A stretch of DNA of 64,000 bases from Pseudomicrostroma phylloplanum (taxonomy: Eukaryota > Basidiomycota > Exobasidiomycetes > Microstromatales), in contig BCHS01000002.1 in NCBI GenBank assembly GCA_039545275.1, positions 2,046,001 to 2,110,000 on the forward strand. Direction: 5' to 3'. Below the pieces are notes generated by a model. That model worked only from the letters and a program-made list of their open reading frames with translations. It made no database searches and was not told where the DNA came from. Both the position numbers and the translations under genes were made by a program. Positions 33,001 through 42,394 of this stretch are shown one piece after another. Position 1 is the first letter of the stretch. Each line of letters opens with the position of its first letter.

Positions 33001-34342
33001 TGATATTTGGCTGTTGGATGTGAGAGATCCTGATCGGCTCGAATGGAAGAAGATGGAGTGCGCAGGGAAGGTGCCGGTGGGCAGGGGTTACCACTCAGGC
33101 AACATCGTCGACGACAAGTTGATCATTATTGGGGGATCAGACGGTCACATGAGCTTCAACGACATTCACGTGCTAAAACTGGACGGGGCTCTGAACATCG
33201 GTGCGAGTGGTCATCTGAATCCTACTTGGTACCAAGTGAAGACGGATGAAAGACATAACCGTCTCGGTCACACATCGACGCAGGTGGGCTCTTACCTCTT
33301 TGTGTTCGGAGGTCACGACTCGAGCGAGTACACCAATGAGCTCATGACTCTCAACCTGGTGAATCTGCAATGGGAGTCTAGGAGAGCCTGTGGCAAGCCC
33401 CCTGCTGGAAGAGGATACCATCAAGCCTGGCTCAAAGACTCCCGCCTCTTCATCCACGGTGGTTTCGACGGAAGGGAAATCTTCGATGACCTCCACTATC
33501 TCGATCTCGCAGCTTCCTCATACCTGCCTCAGATCACCCAATTTGAAGTCTCTCTAGAGAACGAGGAGGAAGACTTTGAGATTGGAGAGGAGGAGGAAGA
33601 AGACTCTTCTGGTTTCGACGATGGCGCAGGTCATCAGTACACCTACAGCGAGGACGGCACCACGGACGAGGAAGGCGCTATGAGGGGTAGTCACATAATG
33701 CACGGCTGTGCGCTGCGTGGTGCACCGGGACCTTACGCGATGAGGACAGCAGACAGCGACAGCTCCAACGGCTTTCCCATGGCGAGGGGAGCGAGCGGAG
33801 GACCCCTCACCACACCTGTGGACCTCTCGACAGGGATGGGCGCGGGCCCGCTACTGGTTGGTCCAAGCCCCACCACCTCTCCGAACCCTCTCCCACCTGT
33901 GGCAGGTCCCTTCCGTGGCAATGCCCTGGCCAACGCTAGCGCCAGCGCCAGCGCCGGGCTTGCAATCCCTCGAGGTTCCGAGCCCAGCACAGTCCTCTCT
34001 GGACCCCTCGCCAGCTCGCTACAGCAGCAACAGCAACAGCAACAGCAAGCCGTCCGCTCCGGCTCACTCAACGAAGTCGAGATGCTCAGAAGCACAGGCG
34101 CAGGTGCAGGTGCAGACGTGCTTCCTGGGCCTGGTCTGTCCCTGAGGGATCGCAGAGGCATGGGCAGTGCGAGCTCTACTTTTGCCACCACGCCTCCAGG
34201 AGGAGGAGGAGCAGGAGGAGGGGATGGAAAGTCGGGACTTGGACGAGTGCAGATCCCTCCTAGGAGAACAGGAGGTAGCGCTGCGCCCGGAGGAGTGGGT
34301 GCTGGTGGTGCTGCTGGTGGTGCAAAGGGGAATATGATCTAG
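30062..34342 (+). CDS. Kelch-repeat protein with long disordered arms
   Basis: Single exon, 1426 residues, ATG at 30062. Residues 1 to about 830 are Ser/Pro-rich and disordered. Residues about 838-1160 form at least five kelch blades, each with a Gly-Gly pair and distal aromatic residues (LWLFGGCDSRG-type: MWLFGGCDSRG, LYVFAGGDGP, IVIFGGGNGVG, LIIIGGSDGH, LFVFGGHDSSE, LFIHGGFDGRE), i.e. a six-bladed propeller. An acidic patch follows (EEEDFEIGEEEEED), then a Gly/Ala/Ser tail with a nine-Gln run (about 1320-1329). Fungal kelch proteins of the Tea1/Kel1/Ral2 kind act in polarity and Ras or cell-end signalling; no coiled coil typical of Tea1 is seen, so I do not assign an orthologue. The propeller call is firm; the role is inference. 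Confidence 0.85.
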   Translation: MPASPTRPSFASSSQPPASPSSGSAAASTSTLSSWRARPLRKGPLSSSTIRTGSFLGNLSGQPSPPTPEPSVPSSPRSGTPSSPHEDERKIPSSTTIVRRAGQLADLTPESEGTADPKAASRAAAAAAAEEYFYAMRVSGAEWARPPPAGSDGTAPLKPAPRSQKPRSESNSSNVVKSGTALLKDTMFPPSSAANSVSNSSSRAQASPTMRSALLSSSPRPAVSLGGLRPQRSFDAFTSPEEPREAYEGGVEEQESAVDGASRYKQSSTQQVHRYRSGSVSTSTRGAPPSPRRPSSPSLSAWASRWARDDPSETQPRSRSQSSPLTHAPPGNSVASTPAAPITTLSAPLPTSTSSHHHHLPSSTSTDPASSATPCAPSSPRSHHDDHSRSLRAPHSPSFSHSGARGPSTSRLPLAAGVDELGPLKSVRHTSAGLRNLPSARESLAGQPSSSSGATDKGGDEDIPASPPADGLLKPLPPPFRAGLGRRPSFDSLASASPSKKPSIPLSAFIDPVIASGYRLPKVDGEIQSMSYESNGVGPPSFTANIRRSSAASQNDSHQKLDGSALSQESGGQNSIDGGASQLERGQSIMKPQYNGAVPLAQVDTNDPDRSLFANQHLPDRVRSALDGSSLSHKDSFGGFRSESAPSAAMSRLASADTSNIDRVGEEAEDNLQVQMKAMSMAGEASGSAALPTNLRSSQDSAESRLNGSAEYPTSMDRKGPESVALSHTNGMSRSDSSRVRPEAGSQSIAAHWPRRAPIEAGPVSSMSPSGATITRPRNDNVMTSSKDRSEQRHASSLRRDKTSARHTTKGESGRSSSQRLLKPNFPSAPVAPAPPPLMYWSKAPVHGAVPKRSFRAHSATLCDDTMWLFGGCDSRGCFSSLWCFDIETMCWSRPKVTGDCPSPRRAHSTTVVDKRLYVFAGGDGPHYFQDLYVFDIIALKWTKPDVYGALPPPRRAHTASYWNGHIVIFGGGNGVGALNDIWLLDVRDPDRLEWKKMECAGKVPVGRGYHSGNIVDDKLIIIGGSDGHMSFNDIHVLKLDGALNIGASGHLNPTWYQVKTDERHNRLGHTSTQVGSYLFVFGGHDSSEYTNELMTLNLVNLQWESRRACGKPPAGRGYHQAWLKDSRLFIHGGFDGREIFDDLHYLDLAASSYLPQITQFEVSLENEEEDFEIGEEEEEDSSGFDDGAGHQYTYSEDGTTDEEGAMRGSHIMHGCALRGAPGPYAMRTADSDSSNGFPMARGASGGPLTTPVDLSTGMGAGPLLVGPSPTTSPNPLPPVAGPFRGNALANASASASAGLAIPRGSEPSTVLSGPLASSLQQQQQQQQQAVRSGSLNEVEMLRSTGAGAGADVLPGPGLSLRDRRGMGSASSTFATTPPGGGGAGGGDGKSGLGRVQIPPRRTGGSAAPGGVGAGGAAGGAKGNMI
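34020..34050 (+). repeat. CAG/CAA repeat encoding poly-Gln
   Basis: Mixed CAG and CAA codons give nine consecutive Gln in the kelch protein tail; the interruptions suggest a stabilised slippage tract. Confidence 0.8.
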
Positions 34343-35045
34343 TGAAGGAAGAGGAAGAGGGAAGGGGAGAAGCGGCAGTTGGAAGACGGAGATACCTAGG
34401 GGAAAAGGGGGAGGGGGCAAGTCCCTTCATCGAGCACCGAACACCGAACACCGAACGTCACACTTGAGATGGGCCATGGGCCACGAGCCATGGGGCATGG
34501 GTCGATGCATACTTGTACAGTGCCAGCCGCGGACAAGGAGCGCTGGCCGCTCCCGTGTTACTACCTTGCACAAGATAAAACTTAGCATACCATCTCGCGC
34601 CCTGCGCCTCCGTTGGCTCTTTTTCGCTTTCGCCTTGGTTTTTGCAGCAGTGTAGGGATGCGGGTGCGGGTCTGCCGCTGATAATTTAACGAGCTTTGGG
34701 GCTCGAAGGAGGGAGGAGGACGAGCTGCTGGATGGTTCGATCTGGAGCGGTGAGATCTATTTACTGCGCGTACGATTCAAGTAGGGTAAAAGCTACGATG
34801 CACTAGGGGGGTAGTAGGAGCCAGAGGGTGACGGGGTTGCACATCGAGCAGCAGGACATTGTCCATCGTGACCCTGCCCTCGTCGTTGGCCTTGTCCTCC
34901 TCGGTGGCAGCGACCATTGCATTCCTGGAAATCCCAACTTGGCCCTTGCTAGGGCTTTTCCCCTTTCTGCTCCCTGCCTGCGCGCCCTACGATCCACCTG
35001 TTCCATTTGTACGTCGAAATCAATTTCTTGACTGCGGCTCTCCGC
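34343..35045. other. Convergent spacer, kelch / GOT1
   Basis: A 703 bp stretch between two 3' ends. It contains three direct copies of CACCGAA (34435-34455) and repeated GCCATGGGCC-like words just after. No coding frame with recognisable content. Confidence 0.5.
34435..34455 (+). repeat. Heptamer tandem repeat (CACCGAA)x3
   Basis: Three perfect direct copies about 95 bp past the kelch stop codon. Confidence 0.85.
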
Positions 35046-35628
35046 TCACACGGCCGATGTCCTGGAGCCCGCCAGTCTGTCCAGCACGGCCCTCACCCCC
35101 GGTGCGTTGAGGAGTGGTCCGATGAAGGGCAGTTGGCGTAGGAAGTTGAGGATCACGGGGAAGAAGTCGCTACGAGGGGATCAGGTCAAAGCGTGAGTCC
35201 CTGGATCGACAAGTGGTTTCTGCTCTCCGATTGCTCCTTGTACCTTCTACTCACCCAAAGAGGTTCAAGAACCCAAACATCTCCACCAACATCCCCACGA
35301 AGGTCCATCTACAGAAGACGAGGATCATCCCCGTGAAGAAGCAGATGCTTCCCCTAATCTTTTGTTTCCTCGCAAAAAAGTAGAAGGTCTTTTGGGGTCC
35401 AATGAGGAGGGTGATGCCTGATGTGAAGAGGACATTTCCGAGGGCGAGGAGGGCAGCGTCGAAGAAGAGGATGATGCCGAGGATGAGGAAGAGGGAGCCT
35501 ATTGAGACGAGGCCGACGCCGATCTCTGCAGGGACGGAGGTGAGGATACGAGGACAGGCGTCAGAATCGGATTCTTGTGCTCTTTGCAAGCTGTCCTACT
35601 CACTTTGTTGGTCATTGAGCCAGACCAT
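35046..35628 (-). CDS. GOT1: Golgi transport protein Got1
   Basis: Three exons on the minus strand: 35628-35604, 35525-35255 and 35169-35046, 139 residues, as in yeast Got1 (about 138). Sequence runs MVWLNDQQKIGVGLVSIGSL, then four hydrophobic segments (about 10-30, 33-50, 65-85, 88-108), with the family signature LFFDAALLALGNVLF and the conserved GPQKTFYFFARKQKIRGS cytosolic loop. The tail DFFPVILNFLRQLPFIG is also characteristic. Got1 is a tetraspanning membrane protein cycling between ER and Golgi that promotes ER-to-Golgi and Golgi transport with Sft2-like factors. It is divergent to RNA14 with 663 bp between start codons. The first exon carries only eight complete codons plus one base. 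Confidence 0.95.
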
Positions 35629-36291
35629 TGTGAACTAACAGACTGGAGAGCCGGACTGAGCGAGGTGACGTGTAGCTTCCTGATGAGAAGGAGCGGAAGG
35701 GATGCTCTGGCGCTCTCGATAGCAAAGGAAGGAGCGTCGGCGCGGCTGAAGTGGTACAGTAGCAATGGAAGAGATCCTCCGATACTGATGGCGATGGTGA
35801 GAGAGGGAAGATTGCGTAGGAAGGTCAGTTGCCGCTTGCCGTTGATGTTTGGTGTTTGTGTTGTTGCTGCTGCTGTGTCGGTATCGGCCATGGTGCTTCG
35901 CCTCCCGCATTTGAGCTTGGGCCAGGCCAAGCCTCGCGCGCGGAGAGTCGGAGGAAAGGATCATCCAAGACCTTCTCGACTTCCCTTTCGATACCAACGG
36001 ACCATATCTCTCCTTTCTTTCAACTCCTCGCCACGAATTCTTCTATCACTTCACTAGAGCAACGACATAGCAGTCTACCGTCTGCAGATCTTCTTGATAC
36101 CCAGGGTGTGAAGACTGCCACATCGTCTGAGACAGCGACAATACCACTTCACCGTCCTTGTGATCTTGAGTGGGTCACAGCACCGCTTGCTCTTTCTTGC
36201 GTGCCACTACATCGCCTGAGTACGACCCCTTGGCGAGCAACAGAAGGTCTTGTGTCCTGACGTTGACGTCTCTCTCGTCTGATCACAAGCA
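35629..36291. promoter_or_regulatory. Divergent promoter, GOT1 / RNA14
   Basis: A 663 bp region between start codons. Open frames present on both strands lack motifs. No repeat or named site recognised. Confidence 0.5.
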
Positions 36292-39200
36292 ATGGATCCT
36301 CGTCTGGCTCGCATGGCGGCATTGAAGCAGGAGAAGGAGGCAAGGGAGAAGGCTCAGGCCTCGGAATCGGAGACAGCAGGCTCACACGAAGGTAGCGGTG
36401 ACAGTCACTCTGCTCTGCACTCCCTAGACGAGCTCGTCTCGTCGCAGTCAAACGATGTGGATGGCACTGAGCTCCCACAGACTGCCCCCGTCCCTATCGC
36501 CGATGACGAGGACAATGTGGATGGAGAGGAGGATGTAGCCGATGATGCAGATGCCGAAGGGGACGTTGACGAGGATGACGATGTTGACGGTGAGGAGCAG
36601 ACACAAGAGACACAAGAAGGCGAACAGGAGCAAGAGGTCAAGCCAGCAGAGACAACAGCAACGAGCGAAGCGAACGGCGATAGCACACAAGAAGCAGGCC
36701 CTTCTACCGTCGCAGCGGCCGACGGCCTGCAAGAAGGACAGACCGGCGGCGCAAATGACGACGACGATGCCGACGGAGAAGCCATGGAAGAAAGCGAGGG
36801 CGAGGAGGTGACTGCACCGCAACAGCAGGAGCAGCCTGACCAAATCCAGCCGCAAGAAGAAACGGTCACCCAGGCAGTCGTTGAGCCCACCTCCGAGGTC
36901 ATCAAGGCCGAAGCAGCAGTCTCGCCTCCCCAGCCGGATGTCGATTCGAAGACGGCTCCTCTACAGCCACTTTCTCAAAAGGCAGAAGCTCGCGACCAAG
37001 TCGATGCATTCCTTGCGCAAATACAAGCCCAACATACCAACGGCGCTCTCCAGTCCTCTTCTGCCCCGCAGCCTGATCTGTCAACGCCCGCTGCTCGCCG
37101 TGCTCACCTTCTGGCTCGTCTAGAGAAGGAGCCGCGAGACTCGGAGGCATGGCTGACTCTGCTTGCCGACTCTGAGGCTCGACTGACAGATGGCGACCCT
37201 TCGTGGACGATCGACGATGTTCGCTCGACGTACGACAAGTTCCTGGAGGTGTATCCCTCTGCCGCAAGACAGTGGCTGGCTTACATCGACCTCGAGCTAT
37301 CTCTTTCCAACTTCCAGCAAGTGGAAGCACTCTTCACTCGATGCCTGCGGAGTACCCCGTCCGTTTCCCTCTGGAAGAGCTACCTCTCCTACACTCGACG
37401 AGTCAACCCTCTGCCCGCCCCAAGTGGATCTGGAGACGAGGAAGGCGAGCGCGGGCGTGTGCGGCGTCTGATCGAAGAGGCATACGAGTTCGCAACGCGC
37501 CATGTGGGCATGAGTCGAGATGCTGGAGAGATCTGGGGCGAATACATCAAGTTTATCAAGGATCGTGAGGCCAAGACTCCCTGGCAAAGTGGGCAGAAGA
37601 TGGACGATCTGAGGAAGATCTACCAGAGGGTAGTCGGAATCCCCCTCGCAAATGTAGAAGCCATTTGGAGGGAATATGATCAGTTCGAGAATGGCTTGAA
37701 CAGAGTTACGGTGAGGCAGTTCGAGAGAGAGTGGCATTCGACGCCTGAGCGATTGAGCTGACTTTCTCCCGCTCCTGTACTGTTGACCTTCGCAGGCTAA
37801 GAAGTTCCTAGCGGAGCGATCGGCCGCCTACATGACCGCTCGCAGCGCTTTGCGTGAGATGCGTCACCTCGTCGTCCATCTCCACCGTCCTCTGCTTCCT
37901 CGCCTCCCTGCCTGGGTGACTACTGCGACGGCGCCGCCGCCTACCTCATCAGACCTCTCTCGGGATCGCGAACGGCTAGAGGCTTGGAAGGCTTACTTGC
38001 AGTGGGAAGAAAGCGATCCGCTGGAGCTAGGAGAGGGTGAGGGTGCCTCGGGCACGAGCGAGGTGTTGCGGAAACGGATCGAAGTCGCCTACGCAAAGGC
38101 TACCATGCACATGAGGTTCAACAGCGAGATTTGGTGGATGGCGAGCCGCTGGGCTGAGAGCTGTGGAAGGACAGAGGAGAGCGTGCAGTGGTTGAAAGAC
38201 GGCATGAAGGCGTGCCCTGGTAGGTGAGTAGACTTGGCATTGCATCTCTGGCATGCTCAATGCTCAGCGAATTGTGATCTGACTTTCCCTCCTTTTCGTC
38301 ATCTGCGTACAGCTATCTGCTTTCCTTTGCATACACCGAGTCTTGCGAGACTCGAGGAGCCACTTCGGACTGCTCGGCAGTCTTTGAGGCCCTGCTCAGC
38401 CATACACACTCGCAAATTGAGGCCCTTGAAGGCGAGCTGGAAGCTTCTCTCTCCTCCATTGACGCCTCAGCTGCAGCCGCCCGAGCCCAGGTTCTAGCAG
38501 CAAAGCGTGACGCGGGAGATGCAGATGAGCTCGAGGGCGAAGAGAGGGAAGAGGAGCGCAAGCTCGAGGAAGCACGAGATGCTCAAAAGGAAGCCTTGCG
38601 AGCGACGATGAAGCCTCGCATCGACTCCTTGAAGGAGGAAGCCTCGCTGGTCTGGATCCGATGGATGCACTTCGTGAGGAGAACAGAGGGTCTGCGTCCC
38701 ACCAGGGCCATCTTCTCCAAGGCTCGAAGGTCGCCCCACGTCACCTGGCAGATCTACGAAGCCAGCGCATTGATGGAGTACCACTGCTCCAAAGACGCCA
38801 ATGTCGCCACAAAGGTCTTCGAATTGGCCCTCAAGACCTTTGGCAGCGACGAGGCCTTTGTGGTGCGCTACTTGGACTTCCTCATCTCCATCAACGATGA
38901 GAACAATGCCCGTTCCCTCTTCGAACGCAGCCTTCCTTCCTTCCCACCGAATCGAGCTCGTCCACTATGGTCGCGCTGGGCGTCGTATGAGTACACCTTT
39001 GGAGACTCCACCTCGATCCGCAAGCTCGAGGCGCGTCTGGCGGAGATGTACCCAGAAGAGTCGCCCCTGAAACGGCTGCGAGATCGCTCTGCGTACGGCG
39101 ATCTGGAGGTGGTGGGTCTCAGGGATCTGGGCGAGGAGCGGCTCGGAGAGAAGGGCGGGGCTACAGCTGCTGAGCGGGCGGTCCTGGCAGCGAACAGCGA

Positions 39201-39852
39201 GGTGGCTGCGCCTGTGAGTGCAGTCTCGGCAGCAGCAGCTGGCGATGCCGCCATTACTGCCAAGGCCGTCGCTGCCGCTGCTGCCCTCTCTACGAAGCAG
39301 CGCGACGAGGGCAACAACGATCTCAAGCGCAGCAGGGAGGTAGGCGGAGCAGGCGAAGATGGAGCCAACAAGAGGAGGGGACTGGGAGCTACACCTCCCT
39401 CTGGGCCAGCAGCAGGCAGCAGGAGCTCACTACCTCCACAGGGCGCCGTCTTCCCCTCTGCCGGCACTGGAGGACCGAGCAATGGATTCCAGCAACAGCA
39501 GCAGCAGCAACAGCAGCAGTTCGGCACTCCACCACCTCTCCCCTCCCTCGCAGACGGGATCCTCTACTTTCTCTCTCTCCTGCCCAATGCACGCGCATTT
39601 GATGGACCTAGGTTGCCCGCCGAGCAGGTCATGGAGGCAGTCAGGAGCAGTAACATTGCTGCGCCTGCTCCTGGACCTGGACCTGGGGCTGCCATGGGTG
39701 GGCCAGGTGGACCAAACATGGCTCCTGCTGGGCCTGCAGCAGGGTGGGCTGCTGGCAGAGGAGCGGGAGTGGGAGTGGGAGTGGTGCCGCCTCTTGGACC
39801 TTCTGGGAGGGGTGGAGGAGTGGTGGGCAGAGGCGGAAGGAGGAGATTCTAA
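36292..39852 (+). CDS. RNA14: mRNA 3'-end processing factor Rna14/CstF-77
   Basis: Three exons: 36292-37710, 37796-38223 and 38313-39852, 1128 residues. An acidic Glu/Asp/Gln-rich arm (about 1-260) precedes HAT repeats, starting LARLEKEPRDSEAWLTLL (about residue 273) and running to about 890, with typical W..Y/F pairs such as SVSLWKSYLSYTRRVNP, IWGEYIKFI, IWREYDQFENGLN and VTWQIYEASALMEYHCSKD. The C-terminus is Ala/Gly-rich with a Gln run, then ILYFLSLLPNARAFDGPRLP, resembling the conserved Rna15-binding tail of fungal Rna14. Rna14 dimers scaffold cleavage factor IA in the nucleus for cleavage and polyadenylation. At the exon 2 end, the GTGAGT at 38224 rather than GTAGGT at 38220 keeps the frame (PGSYLLSFAY). 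Both arms are longer than in yeast Rna14 (677 residues). Confidence 0.93.
39494..39520 (+). repeat. CAG/CAA repeat encoding poly-Gln in RNA14
   Basis: Nine Gln codons, mostly CAG, just before the conserved C-terminal tail of Rna14. Confidence 0.8.
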
Positions 39853-40134
39853 GGAGGGGCGGCCGTGCATCCGTAAGATCTTCTACTATCATATAATACA
39901 TTGTATCGCATGCGATCAGAGGGTGATTTGAGCGTGACAGAGCAATTGTAGAGTATTGCGGAGGGTTTGAGAGCTGACGAGGTCCCATGCTGCTATGGGA
40001 CTGAACGATGCACAGGAAAATCAGGGGTCAGAAGTCCATCCAGCTCTCGAACTTTGTTCCTCTACAATTCTCACCTCCTTCGTCTTATCCCCAAATCTCC
40101 CCTCCTCACTCTCCAACCCCCAAGGAAAGCTCTC

Positions 40135-40629
40135 TCACCGTCCCTTCCCCAATGTGAATACCTCTCCCTCGCCAGTCTTGCGCGCCCGATCCTGCATCGC
40201 CTCCACCGCCCTCGCACTCGCATTGCTCACCGCGAGCTCCCTCTGTTTTTCTGCACGAGCTTGTGCTCCTCCATCACCCGAAGAGGTGGAAGTGGAAATG
40301 GAACTGGGAGAGGAAGAAGAAGAGGCTTGTTGAAGAGAAGAAAGGACAGATGCATTCCCTACCCCACCCGAAGAGGGCTCACGCGCTTCTCCTGCCGAGG
40401 TGAAACTTTGAGCTGGACCTGTCCCTGTCCCTGTACTAGCTTTTGCTCCTGCAGCTGCAGTTGTTGTTCCTCCTGAAGAGGAAGACGAAGAAGCGTCCTC
40501 TGGTCGGAACGTCCCATTGGTATCCTGTGCGTACTGCCGCAGGATAGGATCGAAGATGTACGCCCCGCTCACCATTCCTAGGGCGGCAGCGGCGAGGAGG
40601 GGAATGATGCGTTGCGAGGCGCCGGACAT
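40135..40629 (-). CDS. Small single-pass membrane protein, unknown function
   Basis: Single exon of 164 residues from the ATG at 40629-40627. The frame extends upstream but that part (Tyr/His/Leu-rich) reads like leader DNA. The N-terminus SQRIIPLLAAAALGMVSGAYIF forms one hydrophobic helix (about residues 8-27) preceded by one Arg, followed by DPILRQYAQDTNGTF. This resembles small N-terminally anchored mitochondrial or ER proteins, but I do not recognise a family. The rest is Ser/Thr/Gly-rich, ending in a basic helical segment (AEKQRELAVSNASARAVEAM). It is divergent to IMP1 with 402 bp between starts. A shared mitochondrial role with IMP1 would be speculation from position only. Confidence 0.6.
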   Translation of the reverse strand: MSGASQRIIPLLAAAALGMVSGAYIFDPILRQYAQDTNGTFRPEDASSSSSSGGTTTAAAGAKASTGTGTGPAQSFTSAGEAREPSSGGVGNASVLSSLQQASSSSSPSSISTSTSSGDGGAQARAEKQRELAVSNASARAVEAMQDRARKTGEGEVFTLGKGR

Positions 40630-41031
40630 GCTGGGAGCCTTTTTGTGTGTAGGAGGAGCGAGATGTATGCAAGTATGTAAGAAAGGAAGGAAGGGTGTCT
40701 GGTGTAAAGTAGTGTAGTGTAGACTAGTATACGGAACCTCGTCTAGTGGAGGCGCAGGAAGGATTGGATAAGTCAAGCCAGGCAGAGGCAGTGAGAGAGA
40801 AAATGCCCATGGCCCAGGCGGCGCTCGACTCAATCAGCGGAAGAAGGGATGAGGCGGATTAGAGCTTTCAGGCTCAAGTCACATCCTACGACGATACCAA
40901 TCCCTCATTATACCATCGCTTGATCCGCAGCAAGTCGTACCCGCTCACAGAGGAAGCTTCCCTGCCCTCTTCTGTCAAGGTCAGCGAGCACAACAGCCTC
41001 GCTGGCTCCCTCCACCAACGCACCGCCCAGC
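40630..41031. promoter_or_regulatory. Divergent promoter, small membrane protein / IMP1
   Basis: A 402 bp region between two start codons, CT-rich toward IMP1. A short TAGTGTAG repeat lies near 40708-40725. No named site recognised. Confidence 0.45.
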
Positions 41032-42139
41032 ATGCCCCTCCTCTCCCCCTTCCTCCGCCGTCCACACCTGCAGCGCTTCCTACGTCGTCCCTCCCCCAGC
41101 GACTTCCAACGACTCCGGCGCATCCTCCTCGGCTCAATGCAATTCGTAGCAATAAGCTACCTCGCTACAATCCACATCGGCGAAGCTGGCGTCTGTACTG
41201 GTCCGTCCATGCTGCCGACACTCGCAGCGGATACGGGGTTGCTGTTTTATGTGAGGCTGCCTTTTTTGCAGGTTTGGAGAAGGGGGGTGGAGAGATTGCC
41301 CTGGTCGAGCTCCAGCTTCGAGCAAGAGGGGCTTTCGCCCTCTTCGAGGTCCTCCTCCTCTGGGGAAGGCTACACCCTCCCCTCCTCCAAATCCCTCTCC
41401 CGCCGTACCTGCAACCTCCCCCTCTCCATAGGCGACATTGTCGTCTCTGCCGGTCCACACGATCCCCAAAAGCAAGTCTGTAAGCGGATATTGGGCTTAC
41501 CTGGGGATAGGGTTTTGGTGGATCCACGAAGGGGGGAGAAGAGGAGGATGACGAGGGCGGGGGTGAGGATATTTGAGGAGGAAGGCGAGAGGGGAAGAGG
41601 GGTGGGCGGGAGTAGTAGCAGCAGCAGCAGCAGTAGCAGCAGCAGCAGTAGGCTCTCCCCTCTTCCGGTAATAGAGACCTCCAGGTCCCTCAAGCAGGAG
41701 GACGGAAGTTTACGCATGACAGAAGGGGAAGAGGACGACGACGAGGAAGGCTACTTCACCGTCCCGCCAGGGCACGTATGGCTTGCGGGGGACAATCTGC
41801 ACAACTCTACGGACTCGAGGGATTATGGACCTGTGCCCATGGGATGTCTTCGAGGAAAGGTAATCGCGAGGGTGAGTGGTCCCTCACAACGGGCTCCAGG
41901 CTGCATTCAAGTCGAGAGAAAGGGTCGATACACACACATCACCATACTAACCCTTTGACCACTCACTACTCGCTCCACTCCACGAACAGCTCTACCCGAA
42001 CCCCACCCTCTTCCCCAGCTCCGCCAAGCCTGTCTCGTCAGATCGGGAACCCGTGTCGGGCTTGCTGAATTGGCTGCCCATGGCTCCCTTCCCACCCAAA
42101 GACACAGCAGAACACCACCAGACAGCAGCGGAAGTCTAG
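41032..42139 (+). CDS. IMP1: Mitochondrial inner membrane protease subunit 1 (Imp1)
   Basis: Two exons, 41032-41871 and 41990-42139, 329 residues. An S26 signal-peptidase fold with catalytic Ser59 in TGPSMLPT and Lys151 in CKRILGLPGDRV, and the Imp1-type box GHVWLAGDNLHNSTDSRDYG (about 255). The spliced C-terminus continues GKVIARLYPN. A basic N-terminus and one hydrophobic segment (about 32-50) fit an inner-membrane anchor with the active site in the intermembrane space, where Imp1/Imp2 remove sorting signals from proteins such as cytochrome b2 in yeast. The protein is nearly twice the usual size (about 170-190) because of Ser-rich inserts at about 90-125 and 175-245, the latter with a 13-Ser run. 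The stop codon lies in a CTAGA repeat. Divergent to the small membrane protein gene. Confidence 0.92.
41610..41650 (+). repeat. AGC/AGT repeat encoding poly-Ser in IMP1
   Basis: A triplet tract of AGT and AGC codons gives 13 consecutive Ser inside the protease insert. Confidence 0.85.
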
Positions 42140-42164
42140 ACTAGACTAGACTAGACTAGACTAG
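42136..42164 (+). repeat. (CTAGA)n microsatellite over the IMP1 stop codon
   Basis: Nearly six perfect pentamers. The first unit supplies the TAG stop (42137-42139) of IMP1. Confidence 0.95.
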
Positions 42165-42394
42165 GGTAGCTGGGCCAGCGCAGAGCAGCAGGATACCTCA
42201 TTCACGGGTAAGAGAGTCATCAAGAGGGAGACAAAAGAGACTAAGATGCATATGTAGACAAAATGTTGTACAGTACTTGACATGAGAGAACATCCACCGC
42301 GGGAGCTGCGCCAAAATAGCCCATTGCCCGCCCGCCTTGCCCACCTCGCTCGGCCGGCCCTATCGTCGCGAGCCTATGTATCCTGGTCTTGCGA

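Noticed and set aside
40630..40833. 68-codon N-terminal extension of the small membrane protein
   Set aside because: No good start and Tyr/His/Leu-rich leader-like composition; the ATG at 40629 gives a clean signal-anchor start.
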